This document shows, piece after piece, positions 45,014 through 53,136 of a stretch of DNA of 64,000 bases; the stretch's first letter is position 1, and each line of letters opens with the position of its first letter. Both the position numbers and the translations under genes were made by a program. The notes below the pieces were generated by a model. That model worked only from the letters and a program-made list of their open reading frames with translations. It was not told the origin of the DNA and searched no databases. Source of the stretch: Palsa-883 sp963847615 (lineage in GTDB: Bacteria > Pseudomonadota > Alphaproteobacteria > Acetobacterales > Acetobacteraceae); contig CAWKAN010000014.1 in assembly GCA_963847615.1 (NCBI GenBank), positions 1-64,000 of the forward strand, written 5' to 3'.

Positions 45014-45940
45014 TCAGGTGCGCAGCTGCGCGAAGTCCCGCACACAGGTTACGATCAGGCTGTCCACCGTGTCGAACACCAAAGCCCCGGCGCCGCGCAG
45101 GCGTTGGGTTTTCGATCCGATCGTGCCGCTTTCGCCGAACACCAGCGCGCCGGCGTGGCCCATCGACACGCCCTCCTTCGCCTCGCGTCCGGCGATTAGC
45201 GCGTAGAGCGGCTTTTGCGCGCCCAGGGAATGCGCCCCCGGGGAATGCGCACCGGGGGACGCGCAAGCCCTGGCATAGGCGTCGGCGCAGTCTTCTTCTT
45301 CCGTCCCGCCGACCTCGCCCACCAGCACGATGCCGGCGGTGCGCGGATCGGCGAAGAAAACCGGCAGCAGATCGGCGAACCGCACCCCCTTCACCGGATC
45401 GCCGCCGACACCGATCCACAGGCTTTGGCCGAGCCCCTCGCGCGCCAGCCGGTAGCCGACCTCGTAGGACAGCGTGCCGCTTTTCGACATGATCGCCAGC
45501 GGGCCGGGGCGCAGGCAGACATCCGGCAGGAAGCCGAGCTTGAGCTGCCCCGGGATCGCCATGCCGGGCGTCGAGCCGCCGATCCAGGTGGCGCCGGCGG
45601 CGCGCACCGCGCGGCCGATGGCGATCGCGTCGTGCAACGGAATGCCTTCCGCCACCGTGACGACCAGCCTGATCCCGGCGTCCAGCGCCTCGCGCACCGC
45701 GGCCAGGGTTTCCGCCGGCGGCGCCATCGCCACGCTGGCGACGGCCCCGGTCGCCGCCACCGCCGCGGCGCAGTCGGGGAACACCGGCACGCCGGCGGCC
45801 TCCTTCATGTCGGTGCGGGTCGAGGTGCCGCCGACGATGTTGGTGCCGTAGGCGCGCATCAGCGCCGCGTGCGTGCGGCCCATGCGCCCGGTGATGCCCT
45901 GCACGATCACCTTGGTCTCGCGCGACAGCGTGCCGATCAT
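45014..45940 (-). CDS. Succinate/malate-CoA ligase-type alpha subunit with repeat insertion
   Basis: 308 residues from the ATG at 45940. CoA-binding N-terminal domain (KVIVQGITGRMGRTHAALMR, GGTSTRTDMKEAAGVPVF), GGSTPGMAIPGQLKLGFLPD, and the catalytic, phosphorylated His in MGHAGALVFGESGT near residue 265. It pairs with the ATP-grasp beta subunit upstream (ATGA overlap). A short Pro-Gly-Ala-His-Ser repeat (ASPGAHSPGAHSLGAQK) sits before the strand leading to the His domain, made by a 15-bp tandem repeat; homologues lack this segment. SucD, MtkB and related ligases cannot be told apart by eye. Confidence 0.87.
   Translation of the reverse strand: MIGTLSRETKVIVQGITGRMGRTHAALMRAYGTNIVGGTSTRTDMKEAAGVPVFPDCAAAVAATGAVASVAMAPPAETLAAVREALDAGIRLVVTVAEGIPLHDAIAIGRAVRAAGATWIGGSTPGMAIPGQLKLGFLPDVCLRPGPLAIMSKSGTLSYEVGYRLAREGLGQSLWIGVGGDPVKGVRFADLLPVFFADPRTAGIVLVGEVGGTEEEDCADAYARACASPGAHSPGAHSLGAQKPLYALIAGREAKEGVSMGHAGALVFGESGTIGSKTQRLRGAGALVFDTVDSLIVTCVRDFAQLRT
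45226..45270 (-). repeat. 15-bp tandem repeat x3 inside the CoA ligase alpha gene
   Basis: On the plus strand GGGAATGCGCCCCCG, GGGAATGCGCACCGG, GGGACGCGCAAGCCC. Same 15-bp period and GGGA start as the repeats at ruvB (744-788) and tolA-tolB (5410-5484). In frame, so the enzyme simply gains about 10-15 residues. Confidence 0.85.
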
Positions 45941-47064
45941 GCCAGCACCGTCGCGATCCGATCGAGCGCCGCCTGCAAGTCTTCCTCCATCGCGATGTCG
46001 GGCCGCCGTTCGGCCAGGATGCGCCGCGCGTCGGCCGCGCCCCGCCCCACCAGCCGCGCCACCACCGGCACGCGCAGGTTCGGCGAGGCATCCACCGCGG
46101 CGGCGAGCAACACGGCGAACTCGCCCAGATCGGTGATGCCGGCAAAGATGTTCACCAGCACCACGCGCAGCGACGGGCGCGAGGCGATCCATTCCAGGAC
46201 GCGGATCAGCCGGTGCGGGCTGCCGCGCAGCTGGCCGCTGCGCACGTCGCAGAAATTCAGCGGCTTCAGGCCGCGCGCGGTCAGTTCGTCGATCAGCATC
46301 ATCGACAGGCCGGCGCCGGTGGTGACCAGGCCGATCTCGCCGTCCGGATCGAGTTCGACATAGTCGAACCCCTCCGCCAGCTTGCGGTTGGCGTCGAGGT
46401 AGATCGCGGGACGCGCCGCGATCAGTGCGGCGATGCGCGGCTGGCGATCGACCGCGTTCAGATCGACCACCACCTTGGCATCGCCGGCGATGCAGCCGGC
46501 GTCGCCGACGAACAGCGGATTGATCTCCGCCAGCGCCAGCTCGCGCGCCAGCAGCAGCTCCGCCAGTGTACGGCCGGTCGCGGTGATCTGGGCGCGCAGC
46601 GCCGGCGGTTCGCCGGCCGCCAGCTCGGCCAGGGTCGCAACGATCGCGCCGGCTTCCGGCGCGCAGCTGCGCCCGGCGCGATCGGCGCCGCCGCCGTGCT
46701 CGACCTCCATGCCGCCCGCGGCGAGATAGATCACGCGCACGCCGTGGCTCGGCGGGTCCACCATCAGCGCCAGGTAGCGTTCGGCGCCGCTGGCGGTCTG
46801 TTCGACCAGGCAGGCCTCCACCGCATGGCCCTTCAGCCGCGTCCCGAGCATCAGGCGCACCGCCTCCGCCACCTCGCGCGGCGTGGCGCAGCGGCGGATG
46901 CCGCCCGCCTTGCCGCGCCCGCCGACCGGCACCTGCGCCTTCACCATCCACGGCCCGGCGCCGGGAAGTGGTATCGTCGCGGCATCGGCCACGACGCGGC
47001 CCGCCGGCACGGCAATGCCGTGCTCGGCGAACAACGCCTTGCCGTCGGCCTCGATCAGCAGCAT
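45937..47064 (-). CDS. Succinate/malate-CoA ligase-type beta subunit (ATP-grasp)
   Basis: 375 residues, ATP-grasp N-terminal part (ALFAEHGIAVPAGRVV, the Lys in VKAQVPVGGRGKAGGI, LVEQTASGAERYLALMVD), then AEINPLFVGDAGCIAGDAKVV with the Mg2+ ligands, and a C-terminal domain (GEIGLVTTGAGLSMMLIDEL, VNIFAGITDLGEFAVLL) that holds the power helix. It joins the alpha subunit downstream with a 4-bp overlap. Normal size is about 390, so slightly short but complete. The order ligase then CoA-transferases implies an organic acid is activated and its CoA is then passed on. Confidence 0.9.
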   Translation of the reverse strand: MLLIEADGKALFAEHGIAVPAGRVVADAATIPLPGAGPWMVKAQVPVGGRGKAGGIRRCATPREVAEAVRLMLGTRLKGHAVEACLVEQTASGAERYLALMVDPPSHGVRVIYLAAGGMEVEHGGGADRAGRSCAPEAGAIVATLAELAAGEPPALRAQITATGRTLAELLLARELALAEINPLFVGDAGCIAGDAKVVVDLNAVDRQPRIAALIAARPAIYLDANRKLAEGFDYVELDPDGEIGLVTTGAGLSMMLIDELTARGLKPLNFCDVRSGQLRGSPHRLIRVLEWIASRPSLRVVLVNIFAGITDLGEFAVLLAAAVDASPNLRVPVVARLVGRGAADARRILAERRPDIAMEEDLQAALDRIATVLA

Positions 47065-47076
47065 CCGCTTGCTCCG

Positions 47077-48243
47077 TCAGTAGGTGTCGAGGCTCAGGAT
47101 GCCCTCGTTGACATCCGTGTCGCCGACGATCTTCTTGCCGATCAGGTCGCGCAACGTCTCCGAGGTGCCGCCGCCGATCGAGCCGTAGCGGGCGCCGCGA
47201 TACAGCCGCGACACCGGATAGTCGTCGGTGAAGCCGAAGCCGCCGTGCAACTGCACCGCCTCCGAGGTGACCCGCAGCGACATCTCGTTGTTGAAGATCT
47301 TCGCCGTGGCGGCCAGGAACGGATCGGGGAACGGGTTCGCCGACAGGCAGGCGCGATACAGCAGGCCGCGCCCGGCCTCGATGTCCTTGAACATGTCGGC
47401 GAGCTTCCAGCGCACGCCCTGGTGGTCGGCGATCGGCTTGCCGAACACGGTGCGGTCGCGGACGTAATTCACCGCCTCGTCGAACGCGCCCTCGGCCAGG
47501 CCGAGCGAGATCGAGGGGTTCAGGCAGCGCTGCGTGTTGAACGCGCTCAGCAGGCGGCGGAACCCGTCCTCCTTGATGACCAGGTTCTCCAGCGGCAGCT
47601 CGCAATCGTCGAACTGGATCTCGTGCAGGTTTTCCCCGCCCATGGTGTGGTAGGTTCCGGTGACCGCGAAGCCCTTGGTGTCGGGCTCCAGCAGCACGCA
47701 GCCGATCCCCTCCCGCCCCGGCCTGCCGTCGACCCGGGTGAACACGACGAACATCCCCGCCTCCGGCGCGCGGCTGATCAGCGTCTTGGTGCCCTTCAGG
47801 ATCACCCGGTCGCCGACGATGCGCGCATTGGTGCGGTAATTGGCGACGTCGGTGCCGGCGTGCGGCTCGGTCATGCACACGGCCAGCATGCAGTCGCCGG
47901 AGACGACCTTGGGCAGGATGCGCTGCTTGATCGCGTCGGGCGCGTAGCGGGCGATCACCCGGGTCTGCACGCCGGCCTCGCCCAGCACCGCCATGGCGGT
48001 GACGTAGTCCACCTTGGCGATCTCCTCCAGGATCAGCGCGGTGTCCAGGATCGGCAGGCCGAGGCCGCCGTACTCCTCGGGCACCGACATGCCCAGCACG
48101 CCGAGTTCGGCGAGCTGCTTCATGTTCTGCCAGGGGAAGGTGCCGTCCATCCATTTGCCGGCGGTCTGCCTGAACTCGGTTTGCGCCAGCGCGCGGACCG
48201 AGGCGACCATCTCGCGTTGCTGCGGGTTGATGTGAAAGTCCAT
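47077..48243 (-). CDS. Acyl-CoA dehydrogenase
   Basis: 388-residue FAD enzyme, first gene of the minus-strand CoA operon. N-terminal helical domain, then FAD/substrate motifs LAVCMTEPHAGTDVANYRT and LKGTKTLISRA, and the C-terminal helix bundle with DRTVFGKPIADHQGVRWKLA, VQLHGGFGFTDDYPV and YGSIGGGTSETLRDLIG. The usual catalytic-Glu loop YEGT reads GGGT here, as in the subgroup that carries its base elsewhere or in crotonobetainyl-CoA reductase-like proteins. Start ATG at 48243. Divergent from the MoxR gene across a repeat-filled control region. Confidence 0.93.
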   Translation of the reverse strand: MDFHINPQQREMVASVRALAQTEFRQTAGKWMDGTFPWQNMKQLAELGVLGMSVPEEYGGLGLPILDTALILEEIAKVDYVTAMAVLGEAGVQTRVIARYAPDAIKQRILPKVVSGDCMLAVCMTEPHAGTDVANYRTNARIVGDRVILKGTKTLISRAPEAGMFVVFTRVDGRPGREGIGCVLLEPDTKGFAVTGTYHTMGGENLHEIQFDDCELPLENLVIKEDGFRRLLSAFNTQRCLNPSISLGLAEGAFDEAVNYVRDRTVFGKPIADHQGVRWKLADMFKDIEAGRGLLYRACLSANPFPDPFLAATAKIFNNEMSLRVTSEAVQLHGGFGFTDDYPVSRLYRGARYGSIGGGTSETLRDLIGKKIVGDTDVNEGILSLDTY

Positions 48244-48270
48244 CGATGTTCCTCCCGGACGGCCGCACGG

Positions 48271-48390
48271 CTGGGCGAGTGTGCTGGGCGAGTGTGCTGG
48301 GCGAGTGTGCTGGCGGGGGCGTCGCGCTCAACCCCTCGGCTGCCGCAACCCGCTCCGCTTGCCGCGGGGGTTGACCGCGACGCCCCCGCC
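48271..48390. repeat. 13-bp tandem repeat plus 24-bp inverted repeat in the acyl-CoA dehydrogenase/MoxR divergent promoter region
   Basis: CTGGGCGAGTGTG three times (48271-48309), directly followed by an inverted repeat: GGCGGGGGCGTCGCGCTCAA + CCCC at 48312-48335 against GGGG + TTGACCGCGACGCCCCCGCC at 48367-48390, one mismatch. It lies between the two divergent start codons, where promoters must be. Confidence 0.8.
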
Positions 48391-48490
48391 AAGCAAGAGG
48401 CAATCGTGCCGTGTCTGGCGAGGTGTGGCCACCGGCGGCGGGAACGTTTCGGAAGGGCGTGGGTGTGGGCTTTCAGCGAGATATGGCCGC

Positions 48491-49447
48491 ATGAACGACA
48501 GTGTCGCGCACGGGATTGAGTCGATCGATGCGGTCGACGCCGGGTTGGCCTCGGTCGGGTATATTCCCAGCCGGCAGATCGCCACCGCAGTCTATCTGGC
48601 GCATCACCTGCAGAAGCCGATCCTGGTGGAGGGGCCGGCCGGTGTCGGCAAGACCGAACTGGCCAAGTCGGTCGCCAGCTGGCTCGGGCTGAAGCTGATC
48701 CGCATGCAGTGCTACGAGGGGCTGGACGAGTCGAAGGCGCTGTACGAATGGAAATACGGCAAGCAGCTGCTCTACACCCAGATCCTGAAGGACAAGATCA
48801 ACGACGTGCTGGGGCCGACCGACAATCTGAACGCGGCGATCGAGAAACTGCACGGGTTCGGCGACATCTTCTTCGCGCCCGAGTTCCTGGAGCCCCGGCC
48901 GCTGCTGCGCGCCTTGCAGGAACCCGCCGGCGCGGTGCTGCTGATCGATGAGATCGACAAGTCGGACCAGGAGTTCGAGGCGTTCCTGCTGGAAATCCTG
49001 TCCGACTACCAGGTGACCATCCCGGAGATCGGCGAGGTGCACGCGCTGGTGCCGCCGGTGGTGCTGTTGACCTCCAACAGCACGCGCGACCTGGGCGACG
49101 CGTTGAAACGCCGCTGTCTGCACCTGCATATCGGCTTTCCCGACGCCAAGCTGGAATCCCGCATCATCCAATCCCGCGTGCCGGGGATCGAGGCCAGCCT
49201 GCGCGCGCAACTGGTGAACTTCGTGCAACAGTTGCGCATGCTGGACCTGAAGAAGGTGCCCTCGGTCAGCGAAACGATCGACTGGGCGCGCGTGCTGGTG
49301 CTGCTGCACGCCGGGGCGCTGGAGGTCGACATGGTGCACGACACGCTGAACGTGCTGCTGAAGTTCGAGGCGGATATCGAGGTCGCCGGCCGGCAGCTCG
49401 GCGGCATGACCGCGAAGGCGCGGCAGGACGCCGGACTGGCGGCCTAG
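48491..49447 (+). CDS. MoxR family AAA+ ATPase
   Basis: 318 residues from the ATG at 48491. Walker A VEGPAGVGKTELAKSVA near residue 48, Walker B AVLLIDEIDKSDQEFEAFLLE, sensor 1 LLTSNSTRDLGDALKRRCL with the Arg finger. MoxR ATPases act as chaperones that insert metal cofactors or activate partners together with a VWA protein; the CoxD type does this for molybdenum CO dehydrogenase. It is followed within 3 bp by the VWA gene, the standard pair. Confidence 0.93.
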   Translation: MNDSVAHGIESIDAVDAGLASVGYIPSRQIATAVYLAHHLQKPILVEGPAGVGKTELAKSVASWLGLKLIRMQCYEGLDESKALYEWKYGKQLLYTQILKDKINDVLGPTDNLNAAIEKLHGFGDIFFAPEFLEPRPLLRALQEPAGAVLLIDEIDKSDQEFEAFLLEILSDYQVTIPEIGEVHALVPPVVLLTSNSTRDLGDALKRRCLHLHIGFPDAKLESRIIQSRVPGIEASLRAQLVNFVQQLRMLDLKKVPSVSETIDWARVLVLLHAGALEVDMVHDTLNVLLKFEADIEVAGRQLGGMTAKARQDAGLAA

Positions 49448-49450
49448 CGC

Positions 49451-50851
49451 GTGCAGGCGACGGAGCCGCTGCGGCAGTTCCTGCAGGCCACGCGCAGCGC
49501 CGGGCTGCGCGTCTCCGCCGCCGAAGGGATCGACGCCGCCCGCGCCGTGCGCCTGGTGGGCTACGCCGACCGTACCGTGTTGAAGGACACGCTGGCGCTG
49601 GTGCTGGCCAAGACGCCGGACGAAAAGGCGCTGTTCGACGAGTGTTTCGACCTCTACTTCAAGCGCGACGGGTTCGAACCCAACGACGCCGCGGCCCCGG
49701 GCGACCAGGCCCCGGGCGACCAGACGCGGGGCGACCAGGCGCCAAGCCTTGGGCAGGCGAGCGACGGCGGCGAGGGGATGGGCGGCGGCGGCGGCTCGCT
49801 GGGCGCGATGCTGCTGGACGACGACCGCGTCGCGCTGGCCACGGCGGTGGAACAGGCCGCGCGCGAGGCCGGGCTGGAAAACATCCGGTTTTTCACCCAG
49901 CGCAATCTCTACGCGCGCCGCATCCTGGACCGCATGGGCCTGCGCGGCGTGGAGCGCGACATGGCCAGCCTGCGCCGCGCCGCCACAGCGGCGGCCAACG
50001 CCCGGGCCGACCTGCTGGAAGAGCGGATCGAGCGGCTGCGCGACCAGGTGCGCGACCTGGTGGACCGCAACCTGTTGCTGTTCGCGCGCGGCGAGACCGA
50101 GAAGTTCCGCGAGGAACTGCTGCGGTCGGCGCGGCTGACCAGCCTGGAGCGGCGCGACCTGGATCGGATGCGCGTGCTGGTCCGCGCGATCGCGCGCAAG
50201 CTGGCGACGCGCTACGCCAAGCCGCGGCGGCGCAAGCTGCGCGGCCAGCTGGACGTGCGCCGCACCATCCGGCGCAACATGGCCTGGGACAGCATCCCCT
50301 TCGTCACCGTCTGGAAGCAGAAGCGGATCGAGAAGCCGCGGGTGATGGTGCTGTGCGACGTCTCCGGCTCGGTCGCGGCGCTGGCGCAGTTCCTGCTGAT
50401 GTTCCTGTACGCGTTGCACGAGGCGTTGGCGGATATCCGCGGCTTCGCCTTCGCCAGCAGCCTGATCGAGGTCAGCGACATCCTGGAGGCCGAGCCGATC
50501 GAGGCGGCGATCGCGAAGATCATGCAGACGATCGGCTACGGCTCATCGAACTACGGCAACTCGCTGGCGGATTTCGAGGCCGGCTGGGGTCGTTACGTCA
50601 CCAACAAGACGACGCTGATCATCCTGGGCGACGCGCGCGGCAACCGCACCGATCCACGCATCGAGGTGTTCCAGGCGATCACCGCGCGGGCGAAGCGGGT
50701 GATCTGGCTGAACCCGGAATACCGCACGGCGTGGGGGACGGGGGATTCCGATATGTTACGCTACCGGCCGTTCTGCGACGTGGCGACGGTGTGCAACACG
50801 CTGCGGCATTTGGAACGGGTGGTGACGGATATCCTGAAGGATGGTGCCTGA
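49451..50851 (+). CDS. VWA domain-containing CoxE-like protein
   Basis: 466 residues from the GTG at 49451. An N-terminal helical region, a Gly/Asp-rich linker (about residues 80-115, including the 15-bp repeat units PGDQA, PGDQT, RGDQA), a long charged coiled-coil region (ERIERLRDQVRDLVDRNLLL), and a C-terminal von Willebrand A domain from about residue 295 with the metal site VLCDVSGSVA, GSSNYGNSL and LIILGDARGN. Partner of the preceding MoxR ATPase. Their targets are usually molybdoenzymes or other large metalloproteins; a molybdopterin hydroxylase gene lies 8 kb away but is frameshifted. Confidence 0.92.
   Translation: MQATEPLRQFLQATRSAGLRVSAAEGIDAARAVRLVGYADRTVLKDTLALVLAKTPDEKALFDECFDLYFKRDGFEPNDAAAPGDQAPGDQTRGDQAPSLGQASDGGEGMGGGGGSLGAMLLDDDRVALATAVEQAAREAGLENIRFFTQRNLYARRILDRMGLRGVERDMASLRRAATAAANARADLLEERIERLRDQVRDLVDRNLLLFARGETEKFREELLRSARLTSLERRDLDRMRVLVRAIARKLATRYAKPRRRKLRGQLDVRRTIRRNMAWDSIPFVTVWKQKRIEKPRVMVLCDVSGSVAALAQFLLMFLYALHEALADIRGFAFASSLIEVSDILEAEPIEAAIAKIMQTIGYGSSNYGNSLADFEAGWGRYVTNKTTLIILGDARGNRTDPRIEVFQAITARAKRVIWLNPEYRTAWGTGDSDMLRYRPFCDVATVCNTLRHLERVVTDILKDGA
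49697..49741 (+). repeat. 15-bp tandem repeat x3 in the VWA protein linker
   Basis: CCGGGCGACCAGGCC, CCGGGCGACCAGACG, CGGGGCGACCAGGCG. In frame, coding for Pro/Arg-Gly-Asp-Gln units. Confidence 0.85.
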
Positions 50852-50857
50852 GGACGA

Positions 50858-51033
50858 GTACACCTCTCCCGCGCTTCGCGGGCTTGGGCCGCGAACAGCG
50901 GACCAAGGTCGCGGAGCCCTTGCGACGCGGGTGAGGGTGGTGCCCGCGGCACCACCCTCACCCGGCATCGCTTCGCGCTCCGACCTTGGTCCGCTCTTCG
51001 CGGCCCAAGCCCGCAAGCGCGGGAGAGGTGTAC
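50858..51033. repeat. 176-bp palindrome between convergent genes
   Basis: Outer arms GTACACCTCTCCCGCGCTTC / GCGCGGGAGAGGTGTAC; inner arms GGACCAAGGTCG / CGACCTTGGTCC; centre GGTGAGGGTGGTGCC / GGCACCACCCTCACC. The two gene ends (VWA stop at 50851, SDR stop at 51046) flank it, so it may serve as a two-way terminator. Its right arm (CTTGGTCCGCTCTTCGCGGC, then CCAAGCCCGC) matches the long units of the array at 28884-29973. Confidence 0.85.
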
Positions 51034-51045
51034 TTTCGAAGCCTC

Positions 51046-51837
51046 TTACGCCGTCGCCCCGCCATCCACCGGCAGCGCCACGCCGGTGATGTACGACGCC
51101 TCGTCCGACAGCAGGAACAGCGCCGCGTTGGCGATCTCCTCCGGCTGCGCCGGCCGGCCCATCGGCACCTGCCCGCCGCGCTTGCGCACCAGCGTCTCCG
51201 GCGTCTCCCCCGGCGGCAACTGGCTGTCGGGCCGGGCCACGAAGACGCGCAGCATCGGCGTGTCGGTCGGCCCCGGGCACACCGCGTTCACCCGGATCTT
51301 CTCGCGCGCGTAACGCTTCGCCAGCCCGTGCACCAGGCCCACCACGCCGAACTTGGCGATGTTGTAGACCGGGCTGAACTGCGATCCCGTCAGCCCCGAG
51401 GTCGACGCGGTGAACAGGATCGACCCGCCGCCCCGCGCCCGCAGCTCCGGCAGCGCCGCCTCCGTCGTTACCAGCACGGTGCGCAGGTTCAAATCCATCG
51501 CCAGCTCGAAATCCTTCCACTCGATCCCCTCGATCGCGGAAGGCCCCGGGTGGCCGACATGGTTCCAGACGAAATCAAGTCCGCCGAACGCCTTCACCGT
51601 GCGGTGCACGATGTCGCGCGCGAATGCGTCCTGGCGCAGGTCCCCGGCGATCGCGATCGCCTTGCCGCCAGCCGCCGTGATCTCCCGCGCCACCGCCTCG
51701 GCGCCGGCGGCGTCGATGTCCACCACGCCGACCGCCGCCCCCTCGCGCGCGAACCGGATCGCCCCCGCGCGCCCCATGCCGGAGGCCGCGGCCGTCACCA
51801 GCCCGACCTTGCCTGCCATGCGTCCCGTCGTGTCCAT
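51046..51837 (-). CDS. SDR family oxidoreductase
   Basis: 263 residues from the ATG at 51837 (GAGGACGAGAGG upstream). Classical short-chain dehydrogenase: the cofactor loop reads AAASGMGRAGAIRFAREG (TGxxxGxG with T replaced by A), then DIDAAGAEAVA suggesting NAD(H), DFVWNHVGHPG in place of NNAG, the catalytic Ser (ILFTASTSGLTGS), Tyr and Lys (SPVYNIAKFGVVGL), and a C-terminal substrate loop. The NNAG change to WNHVG is notable but occurs in some members. 14 bp downstream of an alpha/beta hydrolase on the same strand, likely co-transcribed. Confidence 0.92.
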   Translation of the reverse strand: MDTTGRMAGKVGLVTAAASGMGRAGAIRFAREGAAVGVVDIDAAGAEAVAREITAAGGKAIAIAGDLRQDAFARDIVHRTVKAFGGLDFVWNHVGHPGPSAIEGIEWKDFELAMDLNLRTVLVTTEAALPELRARGGGSILFTASTSGLTGSQFSPVYNIAKFGVVGLVHGLAKRYAREKIRVNAVCPGPTDTPMLRVFVARPDSQLPPGETPETLVRKRGGQVPMGRPAQPEEIANAALFLLSDEASYITGVALPVDGGATA

Positions 51838-51851
51838 CCTCTCGTCCTCCC

Positions 51852-52658
51852 TCAGCTCAGGCCTCGCTGCGTCCATAACCAGCTCATCATCAGCCGGTTG
51901 AATGAATTGGGGTGCTCGACATTGGGAAAATGCCGTGCGTTCCTGATCTCTTCATACCGCGCGCCGGGCACCAGCTCGGCGAGCCGCTGGTTGCCGGCCG
52001 GCGGCGTGCCGGCGTCGCCGTCGCCGACCACCACCAGCACCGGCAGCTTCAGCGCCGGTAGTTTCGCGATGAAATCGAAATTCTGGATCCCCACCGAGCA
52101 GCCGAGATACCCGGCCGGCGAGGTGCCGACGATGGTGTCGTGGATCTCCTTCCAGCGCGTCGGATTGCGCGGCCTGAACGCATCGGTGAACCAGCGCTCC
52201 ATCGTCGGCGCCGCCAGCGGCGCCAGCGAATTCGCCTCGCGCACGATGCGCATCCGGTCCGCCCACGCCTGCGCCGCGCCGCTGGGACTGGCCGGCAGGG
52301 TGTCGCACCACATCGCCGAGATCACCCGGTCGGGATGGTCCAGCGCGAAGGCCTGGCCCAGCATGCCGCCGATCGACAGGCCGATATAGTGCACCCGCGC
52401 CAGCCCGAGCTGGTCCAGCACGCCGGCGACGTCGCCCGCCAGCTGGCTCATGGTGTAGTCGCCCGCGACCGGGTCGCTGCCGCCATGGCCGCGCATGTCG
52501 ATGCGCAGCACGCGGAACCCCGCGGCCAGCAGCGGCGGCACCTGCTCGGCCCACATCCCGCCGTCCGAGGCCAGCGAGTGGGTCATGCACACCACCGGGG
52601 CGCCGGCCGGTCCGACCAGGTCATAGGCGATGTTTCGGCCATCAAGCTGCAACCGCAT
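51852..52658 (-). CDS. Alpha/beta hydrolase, 3-oxoadipate enol-lactonase-like
   Basis: 268 residues. Alpha/beta-hydrolase fold: oxyanion region CMTHSLASDGGMWAEQ, nucleophile elbow GLSIGGMLGQ (Ser about 96), acid Asp in VVVGDGDAGTPP, and His in ARHFPNVEHPNSF. Overall it resembles PcaD-type enol-lactonases, which act in aromatic catabolism, but other ester or lactone hydrolases are possible. First gene of a two-gene operon with the SDR. Its start faces the palindromic element P3. Confidence 0.87.
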   Translation of the reverse strand: MRLQLDGRNIAYDLVGPAGAPVVCMTHSLASDGGMWAEQVPPLLAAGFRVLRIDMRGHGGSDPVAGDYTMSQLAGDVAGVLDQLGLARVHYIGLSIGGMLGQAFALDHPDRVISAMWCDTLPASPSGAAQAWADRMRIVREANSLAPLAAPTMERWFTDAFRPRNPTRWKEIHDTIVGTSPAGYLGCSVGIQNFDFIAKLPALKLPVLVVVGDGDAGTPPAGNQRLAELVPGARYEEIRNARHFPNVEHPNSFNRLMMSWLWTQRGLS

Positions 52659-52737
52659 GGCGGCGTCCTCCCGTTGATTGTGTTGTCGTCAGAGTAGAGC
52701 CTGGCGCTCCGCAGGGGAAACCCAGCCGAGCTGGCGC

Positions 52738-53071
52738 CAGGGCAATCGGGTGAAACAAAAGCAAGCCGGGGCTTCGCCCCGGACCCCACCAAGGGGCGCT
52801 GCCCCTTGGAACCCCGCCAAGGGCGGAGCCCTTGGAACCCTTCACTGGGCGTGTGGGGAGGGGGCGGGGGCGGGTGGGCGAGGCAGCGGTGTTCGTCCGG
52901 CACGCCGGACGAACACCGCTGCCTCGCCCACCCGCCCCCGCCCCCTCCCCACACGCCCAGTCATGAAGTCCAGAGGCCGCTGCCTCTGGTGGGGGGTCCA
53001 GGGGGGCAACGCCCCCCTGGCGGGGTTCGGGGCGGAGCCCCGACCTTGCTTCGTTGCAGCCGATTGCCCTG
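52738..53071. repeat. Modular palindromic element, copy P3 (variant centre)
   Basis: 334 bp with complete outer ends CAGGGCAATCGG / CCGATTGCCCTG. The centre differs from the other copies (GCAGCGGTGTTCGTCCGGC / GCCGGACGAACACCGCTGC in place of GCGAAGGGGCGCCGTCC..) yet is still a perfect palindrome. Left arm type CCAAGGGC..GCCCTTGG, right arm type CCAGAGGC..GCCTCTGG, and GGGCGTGTGGGG in place of GGGAGTGTGGGG in both arms. It lies between divergent genes. Confidence 0.93.
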
Positions 53072-53136
53072 GGGCTGGCGCGGGCCGGCCTGGCGGCGGT
53101 AGGGTCCGGCCGGACGCAAGCGGGAGGAGAGCCGCG

